Source: Vibrio gazogenes (lineage in GTDB: Bacteria > Pseudomonadota > Gammaproteobacteria > Enterobacterales > Vibrionaceae). From it: a DNA stretch of 64,000 nt. This document shows, one piece after another, positions 23,852-32,687 of the stretch (position 1 is its first letter; every line of letters starts with the position of its first letter). The notes under the pieces were generated by a model. It did no database searches. It was not told where the DNA came from and saw only the letters and a program-made list of their open reading frames with translations. Made by a program: the position numbers and the translations under genes. The stretch lies in assembly GCF_023920225.1 (NCBI RefSeq), contig NZ_CP092587.1, positions 3,065,709 through 3,129,708 of the forward strand. The letters are read 5' to 3'.

Positions 23852-24895
23852 TTACACATTTAAAGATTCAGGGATTTTCAACAGTGCTGTTTGAATCACT
23901 TCGATTCCCGCGCCTTTTTTATGCGCATTCTCACTAATGTAACGACGCCATTGTCGGGCTCCGGGCATATTCTGAAACAACCCGATCATATGACGAGAGA
24001 TGTGCCCAAGATACGCACCTTTCGATAATTGCGATTCAATATACGGATACATTTCCTCGACAACCTGTGAGCGCTTTTTCACGGGCGTCTCTAGCCCAAA
24101 GATCTGCTGATCGACTTCCGCCAGTAAATATGGATTCTGATATGCTTCACGACCAACCATCACGCCATCAAGTTGCTCCAGATGGGCTTTGGTTTCTTCG
24201 AGGCTTTTGATACCGCCATTCACGGCAATCTGCAAATGGGGAAAATCCCGTTTCAGCTGATAAGCTCTGGGATAATCTAACGGTGGGATCTCCCGGTTCT
24301 CTTTCGGGCTCAGGCCATTCAACCAGGCTTTACGCGCATGGATGGTAAACTGTTCACAGCCACCTTGTTCAGCCACGATCGTTATGAAATCCGTCAGAAA
24401 TTGATAACAATCCTGCTCATCAATCCCGATTCTTGTTTTCACCGTCACCGGAATATCGACTTCAGCTTTCATCGCAGCGACACACTCGGCAACCAACTGA
24501 GGCTCAGCCATCAAACACGCACCAAACCGGCCATTCTGAACTCGGTCAGACGGACAACCAACGTTGAGATTGATTTCATCATAGCCACGTTCAGCAGCCA
24601 ATTTAGCACACGTTGCCAGATCCTGTGGATTCGAGCCACCGAGCTGAAGTGCAACCGGATGTTCCTCATCATTGTAAGCGAGAAAATCACCTTTTCCATG
24701 AATGATCGCCCCGGTCGTTACCATCTCGGTATACAACAGCGCCTGCGAAGTCAGCAATCGATGGAAATAGCGGCAATGACGGTCCGTCCAATCAAGCATG
24801 GGAGCTACACTGAATCGACGACTGAACGACACATCAATATCACTAGATAATCGGCTGTCTTGCAAAGATTTATCTATATTTTGTTTCTGGCTCAT
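23852..24895 (-). CDS. dusA: tRNA-dihydrouridine(20/20a) synthase
   Basis: DusA is an FMN-dependent enzyme that reduces U20/U20a in the tRNA D-loop. The 347 residues contain the FMN-barrel start [19 protein letters not shown] (about residues 28-46), the catalytic Cys in [14 protein letters not shown], and the C-terminal RNA-binding helices ([20 protein letters not shown]). The gene appears intact. Its 5' end is a known integration site for islands and prophages with dusA-type integrases, and a decayed integrase lies just upstream, so the dusA N-terminus may have been restored by an element's att sequence. Confidence 0.96.
   Translation of the reverse strand: MSQKQNIDKSLQDSRLSSDIDVSFSRRFSVAPMLDWTDRHCRYFHRLLTSQALLYTEMVTTGAIIHGKGDFLAYNDEEHPVALQLGGSNPQDLATCAKLAAERGYDEINLNVGCPSDRVQNGRFGACLMAEPQLVAECVAAMKAEVDIPVTVKTRIGIDEQDCYQFLTDFITIVAEQGGCEQFTIHARKAWLNGLSPKENREIPPLDYPRAYQLKRDFPHLQIAVNGGIKSLEETKAHLEQLDGVMVGREAYQNPYLLAEVDQQIFGLETPVKKRSQVVEEMYPYIESQLSKGAYLGHISRHMIGLFQNMPGARQWRRYISENAHKKGAGIEVIQTALLKIPESLNV
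24780..24805 (-). other. Candidate dusA attachment-site region
   Basis: This segment encodes APMLDWTD of DusA, the conserved 5' dusA stretch where dusA-type integrases recombine. With the integrase remnant 185 nt away it is the natural left junction. I noticed no second copy elsewhere in the window, so the other junction is probably outside it. The exact core was not determined. Confidence 0.35.
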
Positions 24896-24925
24896 TCTTT
24901 ACTAATCTCAACTATTTTTACTATT

Positions 24926-24963
24926 ACGTGCCCCATATGTGTCCCTTAAAATATGGGACACGT
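24926..24963. repeat. Imperfect inverted repeat between dusA and the integrase remnant
   Basis: The 13-nt arms ACGTGCCCCATAT (24926-24938) and ATATGGGACACGT (24951-24963) match at 12 of 13 positions around a 12-nt centre. The repeat sits between divergent dusA and integrase starts, so it could be integrase arm-site DNA, an operator or a transcript hairpin. Confidence 0.6.
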
Positions 24964-24989
24964 AATTCAAATTCCCTGATTTTAAAATA

Positions 24990-26084
24990 ATGGCCAGCTT
25001 TACGATAGAAAAACGCAAAACCAGTAAAGTCATCATTCGCTTCCGTTGCACGGTTTAAAAAAGGAAGTGACGTAGTATACCGTGAATCCTGTACTTTCGG
25101 GAAACGATCCGATGCAAAAGAATGGGACACGCTATTGGTGTCCAAGCTCAATACGCATGGTTTACCGGGAAGGACTGAAAAACCGACCATCAAGGAATTG
25201 ATCCTGCTTTATCTGAATGACTCTCTGACCGCAGAGAAAGTTGGCCGCTCGAAACAGTACGGGTTGAATATGCTGGTTGATACTGATCTTGCCAAAATCA
25301 GGGCAGATAAACTCACCGTCTCCGATTTAGTCGCCTACTGTAAAGATCGCAAATCTTCCGGCGTGAAATCGCAAACCATTGGCGGTGATATTCCTATCTC
25401 CGCAGTGTGTTGAAATCCGCCCGACCTATCTTCAACATTGACGTGGATGACTCGGTGGTTCGTGACGCTTACTACACGCTTTATCAGTTGAACCTGATTG
25501 CCAAGTCAGAACGCCGCAGCCGACGGCCAATCGGCGATGAGCTGGATCGTATCAGATCTGAACTGTTGAACCGACAGGAGCACCGTTCCGCACATATCCC
25601 TTATCTCGATATTCTGGAATTTTCGATTCTGAGTTGTATGCGTATTGGCGAAGTATGCAAAATTCTATGGGAAGATGTGGATGGAAAAAGTAAGGCCGTG
25701 AAAGTCCGGGATCGAAAAGACCCGCGTAAGAAGGAAGGCAATCATATGTGGGTGCTATTGCTTGGTGATGCCTGGGAAATTCTGCAACGCCAGCCAAAAA
25801 CAGCAGCATGCATTTTCCCTTACAATAGCAAAAGCGTTTCTGCCGGTTTCCAACGTGTCCGGAGTAAACTCGGCATCCATGATCTGAAATACCACGACCT
25901 GCGCCGCGAAGGAGCCAGCCGCCTGTTTGAACAAGGCTTTTCAATTGAAGAAATCGCCCAGGTTACCGGCCATCGTAACCTCAATACGTTATGGCTGATT
26001 TATACCGAGCTTTATCCGAACCGGGTACATGAGAAGTTTAATTTGCTTCAGCGGCAGAGGGGTATGGATGTAGAGAGAGGGTGA
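24990..26084 (+). pseudogene. dusA-type tyrosine recombinase (integrase), two frameshifts
   Basis: Three consecutive frames give one integrase of about 360 residues. It starts MASFTIEKRKTSKVIIRF at 24990 and breaks at an A6 run near 25055. The second frame continues to GGDI near 25392, where one missing base (ATT-CC for ATT-TCC) breaks it again. The third frame carries the catalytic core: Arg in CMRIGEVCKILWEDVD, HDLRREGASRLF, TGHRN, and the Tyr nucleophile in WLIYTELYP. It lies directly upstream of dusA and reads divergently, the arrangement of dusA-targeting integrases. The catalytic residues survive but a full-length protein cannot be made without frameshifting. The 219 nt after it hold no gene. 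Confidence 0.85.
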
Positions 26085-26303
26085 TCTAATTCTATCAAAC
26101 CTCTGGACAAAAGTCTGTCAGCGGCTTTCCTAAATTAGCGATTCATGAATAACTACTGGTATGGGAAGTTGCTTGATTCGGTTCCCCGTTTTGATAGTAC
26201 AGATCAGAAACGGTGGAGGTGTTCATCCTTCCAGTGTTAATAGAGATTCATTCAACTAAATAACATAAAACATACCCAACGTTACAGTTAACCAGCAATA
26301 TTA

Positions 26304-27206
26304 TCAGCCATCAGAACTGGGTATATTTTTAAGCCATGCAACAATATTTAGACCTACTACTTGACTATTTACGAGGTGGCTATGATTAACATATTTATAA
26401 TCAGAGTAATTATTTTGGTGCAGGCTCAATGGGTGAGGTTCAAATTTTGAGTTTGAAAATGGGGTTGAACTATCTTCTAAAACCAATCCATCATTTTCAC
26501 TTTTGAGCTGATCTTGAATGTACTTGTTTGCTGCATAGTTTAAAATTGGGTTACTGCCAACTTCTAAATATCGACGTCCTCCTGAAATACTAAGAATTGG
26601 TAATTCCTTCAACTCGTCGGCTTTTAGCTCTAAAGAGTCAAGTAAGCCAATGTTATTGTAGTTATCTACCCCCATTAACTCTTTAGCTGAACAACCATCA
26701 GGCCTATAACTTGTTGGTTTTCCACATAAATACTCCCCTGCATTTATCAAGTGTTGCAGTACTTTAGCATCGGTTAATGTTCCTTGATGAGGGGTTCCTA
26801 TCGTTACTAACGAAGACACAAAACACTTAGCTGCCGTCAATAAATACAAGCTTTTTCCGACAAGCCCTCCCATGCTATGACATATAAGACTAATTTTGTT
26901 ACGTTCTAGATCGCCATCTGTAAGCTCATTAAGTAGAACTAATCTTTCAGCCAAACTCTCAGCAGCCCGTAAAACCCCATTAAGTGAATAGTAATTGTAA
27001 ATGAGGACGTTGTAACCATACTCTACTAATTCGGTTGCTAAAGACTCGAGGTAATCTCCATGCGCAGTGAACCCGTGAATGAGAATTACGGTTTTATCAA
27101 CTTTAAAGTCAGAAGGCTTGGCTCGTACCTTATCATCGAACCGAATTAACTCATCACCTTGTCGGGCATAATCGGTTATAGAGTGACGGTTATCATTTTT
27201 ACTCAT
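26304..27206 (-). CDS. Alpha/beta hydrolase (lipase/esterase-like)
   Basis: The 300-residue protein has an alpha/beta-hydrolase layout: an HGFTAHG oxyanion loop (about residues 45-51), the nucleophile elbow CHSMGG (about 110, with Cys replacing the usual first Gly), a TIGTPHQGT segment typical of PGAP1/lipase-type enzymes, a candidate acid in SENDGLVL, and a candidate His in YVNHSHLV near the C-terminus. There is no signal peptide, so it is probably cytosolic. Its ATG overlaps the stop of the upstream S1-like gene by 8 nt (ATGAGTAA), so the two are translationally coupled. The DNA is AT-rich compared with core genes. The substrate is unknown. Confidence 0.8.
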   Translation of the reverse strand: MSKNDNRHSITDYARQGDELIRFDDKVRAKPSDFKVDKTVILIHGFTAHGDYLESLATELVEYGYNVLIYNYYSLNGVLRAAESLAERLVLLNELTDGDLERNKISLICHSMGGLVGKSLYLLTAAKCFVSSLVTIGTPHQGTLTDAKVLQHLINAGEYLCGKPTSYRPDGCSAKELMGVDNYNNIGLLDSLELKADELKELPILSISGGRRYLEVGSNPILNYAANKYIQDQLKSENDGLVLEDSSTPFSNSKFEPHPLSLHQNNYSDYKYVNHSHLVNSQVVGLNIVAWLKNIPSSDG

Positions 27207-29004
27207 TTATTACCCCAAAAATGGCTACTAAACAATCAAACTTCGAAACTATTATTTTGTCAGCATTAATATTCAATCCATGGCTTTGAATTTTGTTTGC
27301 ATCAACATCACTAACTGCACTGGAATCAAGTGGATCTAAAAGACTCATATTATTAGTAAAAATTTCAATGCTATTATTTTCTTTTCTGAGCTTAAAACCA
27401 TAAGAGCGAATTGTCTTACTTGTACTGTAACCAGCTAGGATACTTAACTTAACGTCTTCACCAAGCCGTGGCTCGACCGAAAGTTTTACAGAGAACTCTT
27501 TATTTAAGAAGTCGGTTAAAGACTGTAGTGTATACTTTTCATTACAAACAATTTTTGCTTTACAAATGTTGGTAGCGATAGAGGTTTCTATCGGTTTCAA
27601 AAAGGAGAACTCAGACGAGTCGGATAAAGATGCTAGATATTCTTCTTCAATATAAACGCCTCTATTTCGCGATGCTTTTATCTCCTGATTAATACCTAAA
27701 GAAATACGTTCACGATCTGCATCAATTGATAGAATAAAAGTTGAGATCTCGTCACCTTTGTTGTACTCGGGAATAGCTCCTTCGCTAGTTGCGTCGCAAG
27801 AAATGTCAGATAGGTGTACTAGACCCTCGATGCCACCTTCTAGACCGATCAACATGCCATAGTCAGTGATAGACTTGATCATACCAGTAACTTTGTCGCC
27901 CTTGACATGCGTTTTTGCAAATGATTCCCATGGATTAGTTTTACACTGTTTCAGACCTAGAGAGATACGACGACGTTCTTCGTCGATTTCAAGAACCATA
28001 ACCTCAACTTCGTCGCCAACATTAACGACTTTAGATGGTTGAATGTTCTTGTTAGTCCAATCCATTTCTGACACGTGTACTAGACCTTCAACACCTTCTT
28101 CGATTTCAACGAAGCAGCCGTAGTCAATTAGGTTAGTTACGCTACCAGTTAGCTTGTGACCTTCTGGGTAACGCTTAGCGATTGCTACCCATGGATCTTC
28201 GCCTAGTTGCTTAAGACCTAGTGATACGCGAGTACGCTCACGATTAAAGTTAAGAACTTTAACTAGGATTTCGTCGCCAACGTTAACGATTTCTGATGGG
28301 TGCTTAACGCGTTTCCATGCCATATCTGTGATATGTAGAAGACCGTCAACACCACTAAGGTCAACGACTGCACCGTAATCAGTAAGGTTCTTAACGATAA
28401 CTTTAACTTCAGCACCTTCTCGGAGAGTTTCAAGAAGTTCTTCACGCTCAACGCTGCTTTCTGATTCGATAACAGAACGACGAGAAACAACTACGTTGTT
28501 TCGTTTCTGGTCTAGCTTGATAACTTTGAACTCTAGCTCTTTGTTTTCTAGGTGAGCAGTGTCGCGGATAGAACGTACGTCTACCAGAGAAGCTGGAAGG
28601 TATGCACGGATACCGTTTATTAGTCCAACAGTGAAACCGCCTTTAACTTTACCGTTGATGATACCAACAACAGTTTCACCTTCTTCGTAAGCTTTCCCAA
28701 GAACGATCCAAGCTTCGTGACGCTTCGCTTTCTCACGAGAAAGTTGAGTTTCACCGAAACCGTCTTCAACAGCGTCTAGAGCAACATCTACTTCAGAACC
28801 AACTTCAACTTCAAGTTCGCCAGCAGCGTTCTTGAATTGTTCAGCAGGGATAGCAGATTCAGACTTAAGGCCAATATCTACAAGAACGAAACCGTTCTCG
28901 ATAGCTACTACAGTACCTTTGACGATAATGTTACTTTGGAGGGACGTGCCTTGAATAGGCCGATCTAGTAGATCTAAATATCTAATGCTTTTTATAGTAG
29001 GCAA
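27199..29004 (-). CDS. Chimeric ribosomal protein S1-like protein with novel C-terminal domain
   Basis: This 601-residue protein contains five consecutive S1 RNA-binding domains (about 25-95, 110-175, 190-265, 275-350, 362-437). From my knowledge of Vibrio RpsA they are nearly identical to domains 1-5, for example [20 protein letters not shown]. The native N-terminal helix that docks S1 on S2 (MTESFAQLFEE type) is replaced by [20 protein letters not shown]. The sixth S1 domain is replaced by an unrelated tail of about 160 residues. The S1 part uses highly-expressed-gene codons while the tail is AT-rich, so the gene is mosaic. The start is TTG (29002-29004) with GAGG 9-10 nt upstream. It is coupled to a hydrolase gene. 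Not the housekeeping rpsA. Confidence 0.85.
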   Translation of the reverse strand: MPTIKSIRYLDLLDRPIQGTSLQSNIIVKGTVVAIENGFVLVDIGLKSESAIPAEQFKNAAGELEVEVGSEVDVALDAVEDGFGETQLSREKAKRHEAWIVLGKAYEEGETVVGIINGKVKGGFTVGLINGIRAYLPASLVDVRSIRDTAHLENKELEFKVIKLDQKRNNVVVSRRSVIESESSVEREELLETLREGAEVKVIVKNLTDYGAVVDLSGVDGLLHITDMAWKRVKHPSEIVNVGDEILVKVLNFNRERTRVSLGLKQLGEDPWVAIAKRYPEGHKLTGSVTNLIDYGCFVEIEEGVEGLVHVSEMDWTNKNIQPSKVVNVGDEVEVMVLEIDEERRRISLGLKQCKTNPWESFAKTHVKGDKVTGMIKSITDYGMLIGLEGGIEGLVHLSDISCDATSEGAIPEYNKGDEISTFILSIDADRERISLGINQEIKASRNRGVYIEEEYLASLSDSSEFSFLKPIETSIATNICKAKIVCNEKYTLQSLTDFLNKEFSVKLSVEPRLGEDVKLSILAGYSTSKTIRSYGFKLRKENNSIEIFTNNMSLLDPLDSSAVSDVDANKIQSHGLNINADKIIVSKFDCLVAIFGVINE

Positions 29005-29046
29005 AATATAGTACCTCGTAACAATGACGGCTTGAGAGTAGTGATA

Positions 29047-29076
29047 AGCATAGGCTTGTAGGGTAACTAGTTACAA
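29047..29076 (-). promoter_or_regulatory. Candidate promoter and operator of the S1-like/hydrolase pair
   Basis: TTGTAA (29071-29076) and TATGCT (29047-29052) with an 18-nt spacer lie about 45 nt before the TTG start. A 12-bp perfect palindrome, GTAACTAGTTAC (29063-29074), overlaps the -35, as an operator would. Found by eye; the -10 is a weak match. Confidence 0.35.
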
Positions 29077-29088
29077 CCCTTTAATAAA

Positions 29089-29136
29089 GCAATGTGAATC
29101 AAGTAGGATATCAGGCCTGATGTCACTCCACATTGC
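29089..29136. repeat. Nested inverted repeats upstream of the S1-like gene
   Basis: The 8-nt arms GCAATGTG and CACATTGC enclose a 12-bp perfect palindrome, ATCAGGCCTGAT (29110-29121). The element sits just upstream of the candidate promoter. No coding frame is convincing in the surrounding gap 29005-29454. It could be a regulator site, a cruciform or a residue of a transfer/replication site. Confidence 0.55.
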
Positions 29137-29454
29137 ATTGATTAGAAAAAGTAGGCCAAGTCTTTATCTTTAAAAGATTACGAATAAATGCTTTAGCTTG
29201 TAATGGGGCAGAAGCTTGTCAGCAATTGTCCGTTTCAATAACCGGATTTGAACTCGACAGGTTCCAAGAATATACTACAGATGCTTGCTATGAGAAACGC
29301 GGCTTCGGCTCCACTCGTAGACAGATGAATTCAAATAGCCCTGTTCTCTTCCGCTCATAGAGTATTGACCGCAGGTAGCGCGTGATAGAGCCATTCCAGT
29401 GGCTCTTATCGTTTTCGCTTGTTGTGAATCTGTATATTGAGGACGAGATACACA

Positions 29455-30799
29455 TCACTCCCCCTTCCAATCCGGAAAAACCTGCTGCGCCGCCTCTCTG
29501 CGTTTAGCATCAACATCAATTCCATTCAGGCGATTCAACGTTCTTTCCTCTGTATTCAGACGACCGCCATCGATATTGAAATCACTGCCGGAGCCGGTGA
29601 GTGATTCCAGATTGACAGAACTTGGATCTGGGAACTTACCGTTTTGTTGCAGAATCCCCAACCATTCGTCCAGGTTCACTTTGCTCCAGTCGATCTCGGC
29701 AATTTTATCCAGCGGGATACCGCCGCACTGCGGGTTCTTCGGAGAACCAAATGACATGCCCAGCTGCGGGCGAACTTGCTCCTGAACGATGCGGGACAAC
29801 GGAGAGTTGAAACAACAGTAAGCTTCCCGCTTTTCAATACAGGCTCCGAGCACTTTTGACTTACAGTAAGAACCAACAAAAGTCATAGCTCCCTTTCACG
29901 CTGACTTTTTTGCATAACGGGGGAATATTGTTGATCGGAGAAGGGGATAGTTGAGATCCACAGATCCGGACGCCATTCACAACCGTACATCCGGAAGCAT
30001 CGGTTGAATTGTCGATACACGATACATTTCCTTCAGCAAAGCCGTCTTTCAGTCCATCAATCACCGTATTGGCAGCACTGATACAAGTTTGGGGAGACCA
30101 CTCATCTTTGGTAATCGCTTTGGCAGGATCATAATGAATACGAATGCGGCCAAACCCTTCTCCATTCCCGGAAACGGACACCCGGATTTTAAAGGTGACG
30201 ACATCTCCAGGATTCACGTTTTTAAAATACTGCGTCACATCGGTATTTGGATTGCGTTCCCAACTGGTACTCAGTTCGCATCGACCATCCGTTTCGGGCG
30301 GAAAGTTGCCGTTCGGGCCTTGCCAAACTTTTTTCTCCTGTCCGGACTTTCCAACCCAGACCTGCATATAGTCATCCCACTTGGCATACTCTAAGGTAGC
30401 CGAGACAATCGCGGCAGGGTTCGTGACCTGCACCCGGGTGTATTGTTCGTAAATCTTGCAGTACCCTCCCCAGTAATTATCACCCACTTTGCCAATCCAA
30501 AGTTCCGCACAACCTGTCCCACATGATTTGAGGTTATACGGACCATCGTAGTGTTTAATCACTGATGCATCGTAGCGATGAGTAATTTCACAATCTGCAC
30601 TTTGATCTTCGACTCGCTGACAGTGTTGATAGTCAGGGACATGTGTTTGTATCATTGATTTTTTAACCGTGGTCTCAGCAGAACAATCGCCAAATCCGGA
30701 GGAAATCACATCAATGTTGTCATCGGTATTTTTACTGAGGTTAAGCACTGGATCATTACTGAAGTCTGGACGAGAGCGGTTCGTAGCATCGAGAAGCAC
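29455..30799 (-). pseudogene. traN: Conjugative transfer protein TraN remnant (internally deleted, frameshifted)
   Basis: Two abutting frames resemble F/SXT/IncC-type TraN, the outer-membrane mating-pair stabilisation protein. The upstream frame (30799-29861) has CEITHRYDASVIKHYDGPYN, GCAELWIGKVGDNYW and FGRIRIHYDP and ends just after PPLCKKVSVKGSYDF. The downstream frame (29886-29455) resumes at the family's C-terminal part, GSYCKSKVLGACIEKREAY and NLDEWLGILQQNGKFPDPSS. The Cys-rich middle of TraN is missing at the junction and the frames are out of phase. The N-terminal signal part is also absent. No other tra genes are seen, so it cannot support conjugation. Family identity is from memory of TraN sequences. 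Confidence 0.75.
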
Positions 30800-30846
30800 T
30801 TTATACGCTGTAATTGATATATTGCTGACCGCTTTAAAAACGCACT

Positions 30847-30874
30847 AGGGCGGCAGTTGATCAACTGCCGCCCT
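30847..30874 (-). terminator. 28-bp perfect palindrome terminator of the NRPS operon
   Basis: AGGGCGGCAGTTGA pairs perfectly with TCAACTGCCGCCCT, with no unpaired loop bases in the DNA. On the minus strand AGTGCGTTTTT follows. It lies 32 nt after the exporter stop and closes the operon before the traN remnant. Confidence 0.8.
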
Positions 30875-30905
30875 AAAGTTATTCCGGTTCAATTGTCGCT
30901 TGACG

Positions 30906-32612
30906 TTAAACCGATATCGTCATCATTTCTTCTTCCTCAACGGCTTCGGTTGCTGCGCCCTCGTATCTATTCTGAATGTGATTTTCCACAATATTGCCGC
31001 TTTCGAACTTAATCAGCTGATCGGCAAGATGGAAATAACGATCATCATGGCTGATGACCAACACCAGTTTATTCTGACGTTTCAGTTCAGGAATGATCCG
31101 GGTATAGAAGATCTCGCGGAAACGCGGGTCTTGATCCGCAGCCCACTCGTCGTAAAGACAGATCGGCGTATCTTCGATATATGACATCAGTAATGCCAAC
31201 CGTTTTTTCTGTCCCTGAGACATCGCAACGGAGGAGAGCTTACCGTCTTTGGAAGTGACTTTCGTAGTCAGTTCCAGATCAGCGAGATATTTTTGGATCA
31301 CTTCGTCTTTTTCCGGTTCACCCTCACCATTGAGAACATGCTCGAATAAATGGAAATCCGAGAAAATAGTCGAGAACATCTGTTGATATTCATGCGTATC
31401 AATTGCCTCCGAAACCACTTTATCATCGAGCTGAATCGTACCTTGATTCGGGCGATACAAGCCGACCAACAATTTGGCAAATGTCGATTTACCACTACCG
31501 TTTCCACCGGTCAGGAAAATCGCCTCACCACGCTGAAATTCAGCATTCACGGGGCCGACATGGAATGAATATTCATCATCTTCCGATTGATATTGAAACA
31601 TCATGTCCCGAACGGTCAGGCGCTGCCATGATTCATTTTCCGCTGGTGGTTTTTTCTCCGCTTCCGTGGTGCGCTGAAAATCTTCCAACTCCGCCAGTTC
31701 AAGGCTCTCGATATTGCGGTAAGAGCTTGAACAGTCACTGAAGCGACTCATCGAATCAATCACGCCCTGCAATGGATTCACCATATACAGAATGGTCAGG
31801 ACAAACGTGACGATCACTTCCAGCGGCACATTGGGAAAATAAATCCGACTACCGAAGACAATAATGCCAATCACGAAGAACACTAACGTCGAAGCCATAC
31901 TGCCCATCATGGTAAAGATCACCGACACTTTAACGCTCCGCTCACGAATCGCTTTAAAGTTTGGCTCCAGGAGCTGATTGTAGGTAAAACGGCGACGATT
32001 GGCATTGATACTCAGCTCTTTAATCCCGTCAACCAAGGTTTTGAGGCCACTGAACATGTCATCTTCATACTCACGTAGCAGCATGTAATGGTGGAATCCG
32101 CGTTTCAGGAAAAACTTAGCAATCACGACAATCAACGCAATCAAGACGAAAACGACCGAGAACAGTTCCCATGAGGTATACACCATATATCCGAGACACA
32201 GCATCACCGTCACTAGACTGTAGATAAAGCCCGGCAACATCAACAGTCCGTCAGATAACTTGGCTGCATCCGTTTTCATCGCCGCCATCACACGGTGACC
32301 ACCAATCTGTTCCAGCATCGCATACGATGTTGAAAGCAGCCGCTTCGCCAGTGAATCACGAAACTCATACACTACCCGGGCACTCAATTTTGCCAACAGA
32401 TAACGGGAGGCGAGGCTGAATAATAATACCGTCGCCACCACACCGACAAAAATCAGAAACGCGTTTGGACCGGGCGATTTTCCGGCACCAATCAGGCCAA
32501 CCTGAGCCGTGATGATTCTCAGCATCATAATCCCCGCTAACGCACCAACCACACTCAGGACGGTTGCTGCGAATATCTGCCATTTAAAACGACTTAAAAT
32601 GGATTTAAACAT
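30906..32612 (-). CDS. Cyclic peptide export ABC transporter (SyrD-like, fused TMD-NBD)
   Basis: This half-size exporter of 568 residues has a six-helix membrane domain (about 1-300) and a nucleotide-binding domain (about 345-550). Walker A is GGNGSGKSTF, the signature loop is the variant MSQGQKKRLAL, Walker B ends ICLYDEWAAD, and the H-loop is VISHDD. The layout and the weak TMD-NBD linker fit the cyclic-peptide exporter group (SyrD, PvdE). It is the last gene of the synthetase operon, 75 nt after the terminal NRPS gene, so its likely role is export of the peptide and hence self-protection. It acts in the inner membrane as a dimer. Confidence 0.92.
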   Translation of the reverse strand: MFKSILSRFKWQIFAATVLSVVGALAGIMMLRIITAQVGLIGAGKSPGPNAFLIFVGVVATVLLFSLASRYLLAKLSARVVYEFRDSLAKRLLSTSYAMLEQIGGHRVMAAMKTDAAKLSDGLLMLPGFIYSLVTVMLCLGYMVYTSWELFSVVFVLIALIVVIAKFFLKRGFHHYMLLREYEDDMFSGLKTLVDGIKELSINANRRRFTYNQLLEPNFKAIRERSVKVSVIFTMMGSMASTLVFFVIGIIVFGSRIYFPNVPLEVIVTFVLTILYMVNPLQGVIDSMSRFSDCSSSYRNIESLELAELEDFQRTTEAEKKPPAENESWQRLTVRDMMFQYQSEDDEYSFHVGPVNAEFQRGEAIFLTGGNGSGKSTFAKLLVGLYRPNQGTIQLDDKVVSEAIDTHEYQQMFSTIFSDFHLFEHVLNGEGEPEKDEVIQKYLADLELTTKVTSKDGKLSSVAMSQGQKKRLALLMSYIEDTPICLYDEWAADQDPRFREIFYTRIIPELKRQNKLVLVISHDDRYFHLADQLIKFESGNIVENHIQNRYEGAATEAVEEEEMMTISV

Positions 32613-32687
32613 CTCAATTCCTCATCTATTTGAATGTGGCTGCACTATCGATAACATGCTCGAATACAGTGGCCACAACATCTTCAG

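Noticed and set aside
26186..26213. Terminator between the integrase relic and the hydrolase gene
   Set aside because: The stem CCGTTTTGAT/ATCAGAAACGG is imperfect and no T-tract follows on either strand.
27199..29004. Calling this gene housekeeping rpsA
   Set aside because: It lacks the native N-terminus and the sixth S1 domain and has an unrelated AT-rich tail; it also sits in a mobile region.
29288..29470. A 60-codon minus-strand frame
   Set aside because: No ribosome site, motif or protein-like composition; it lies in the gap after the traN relic.
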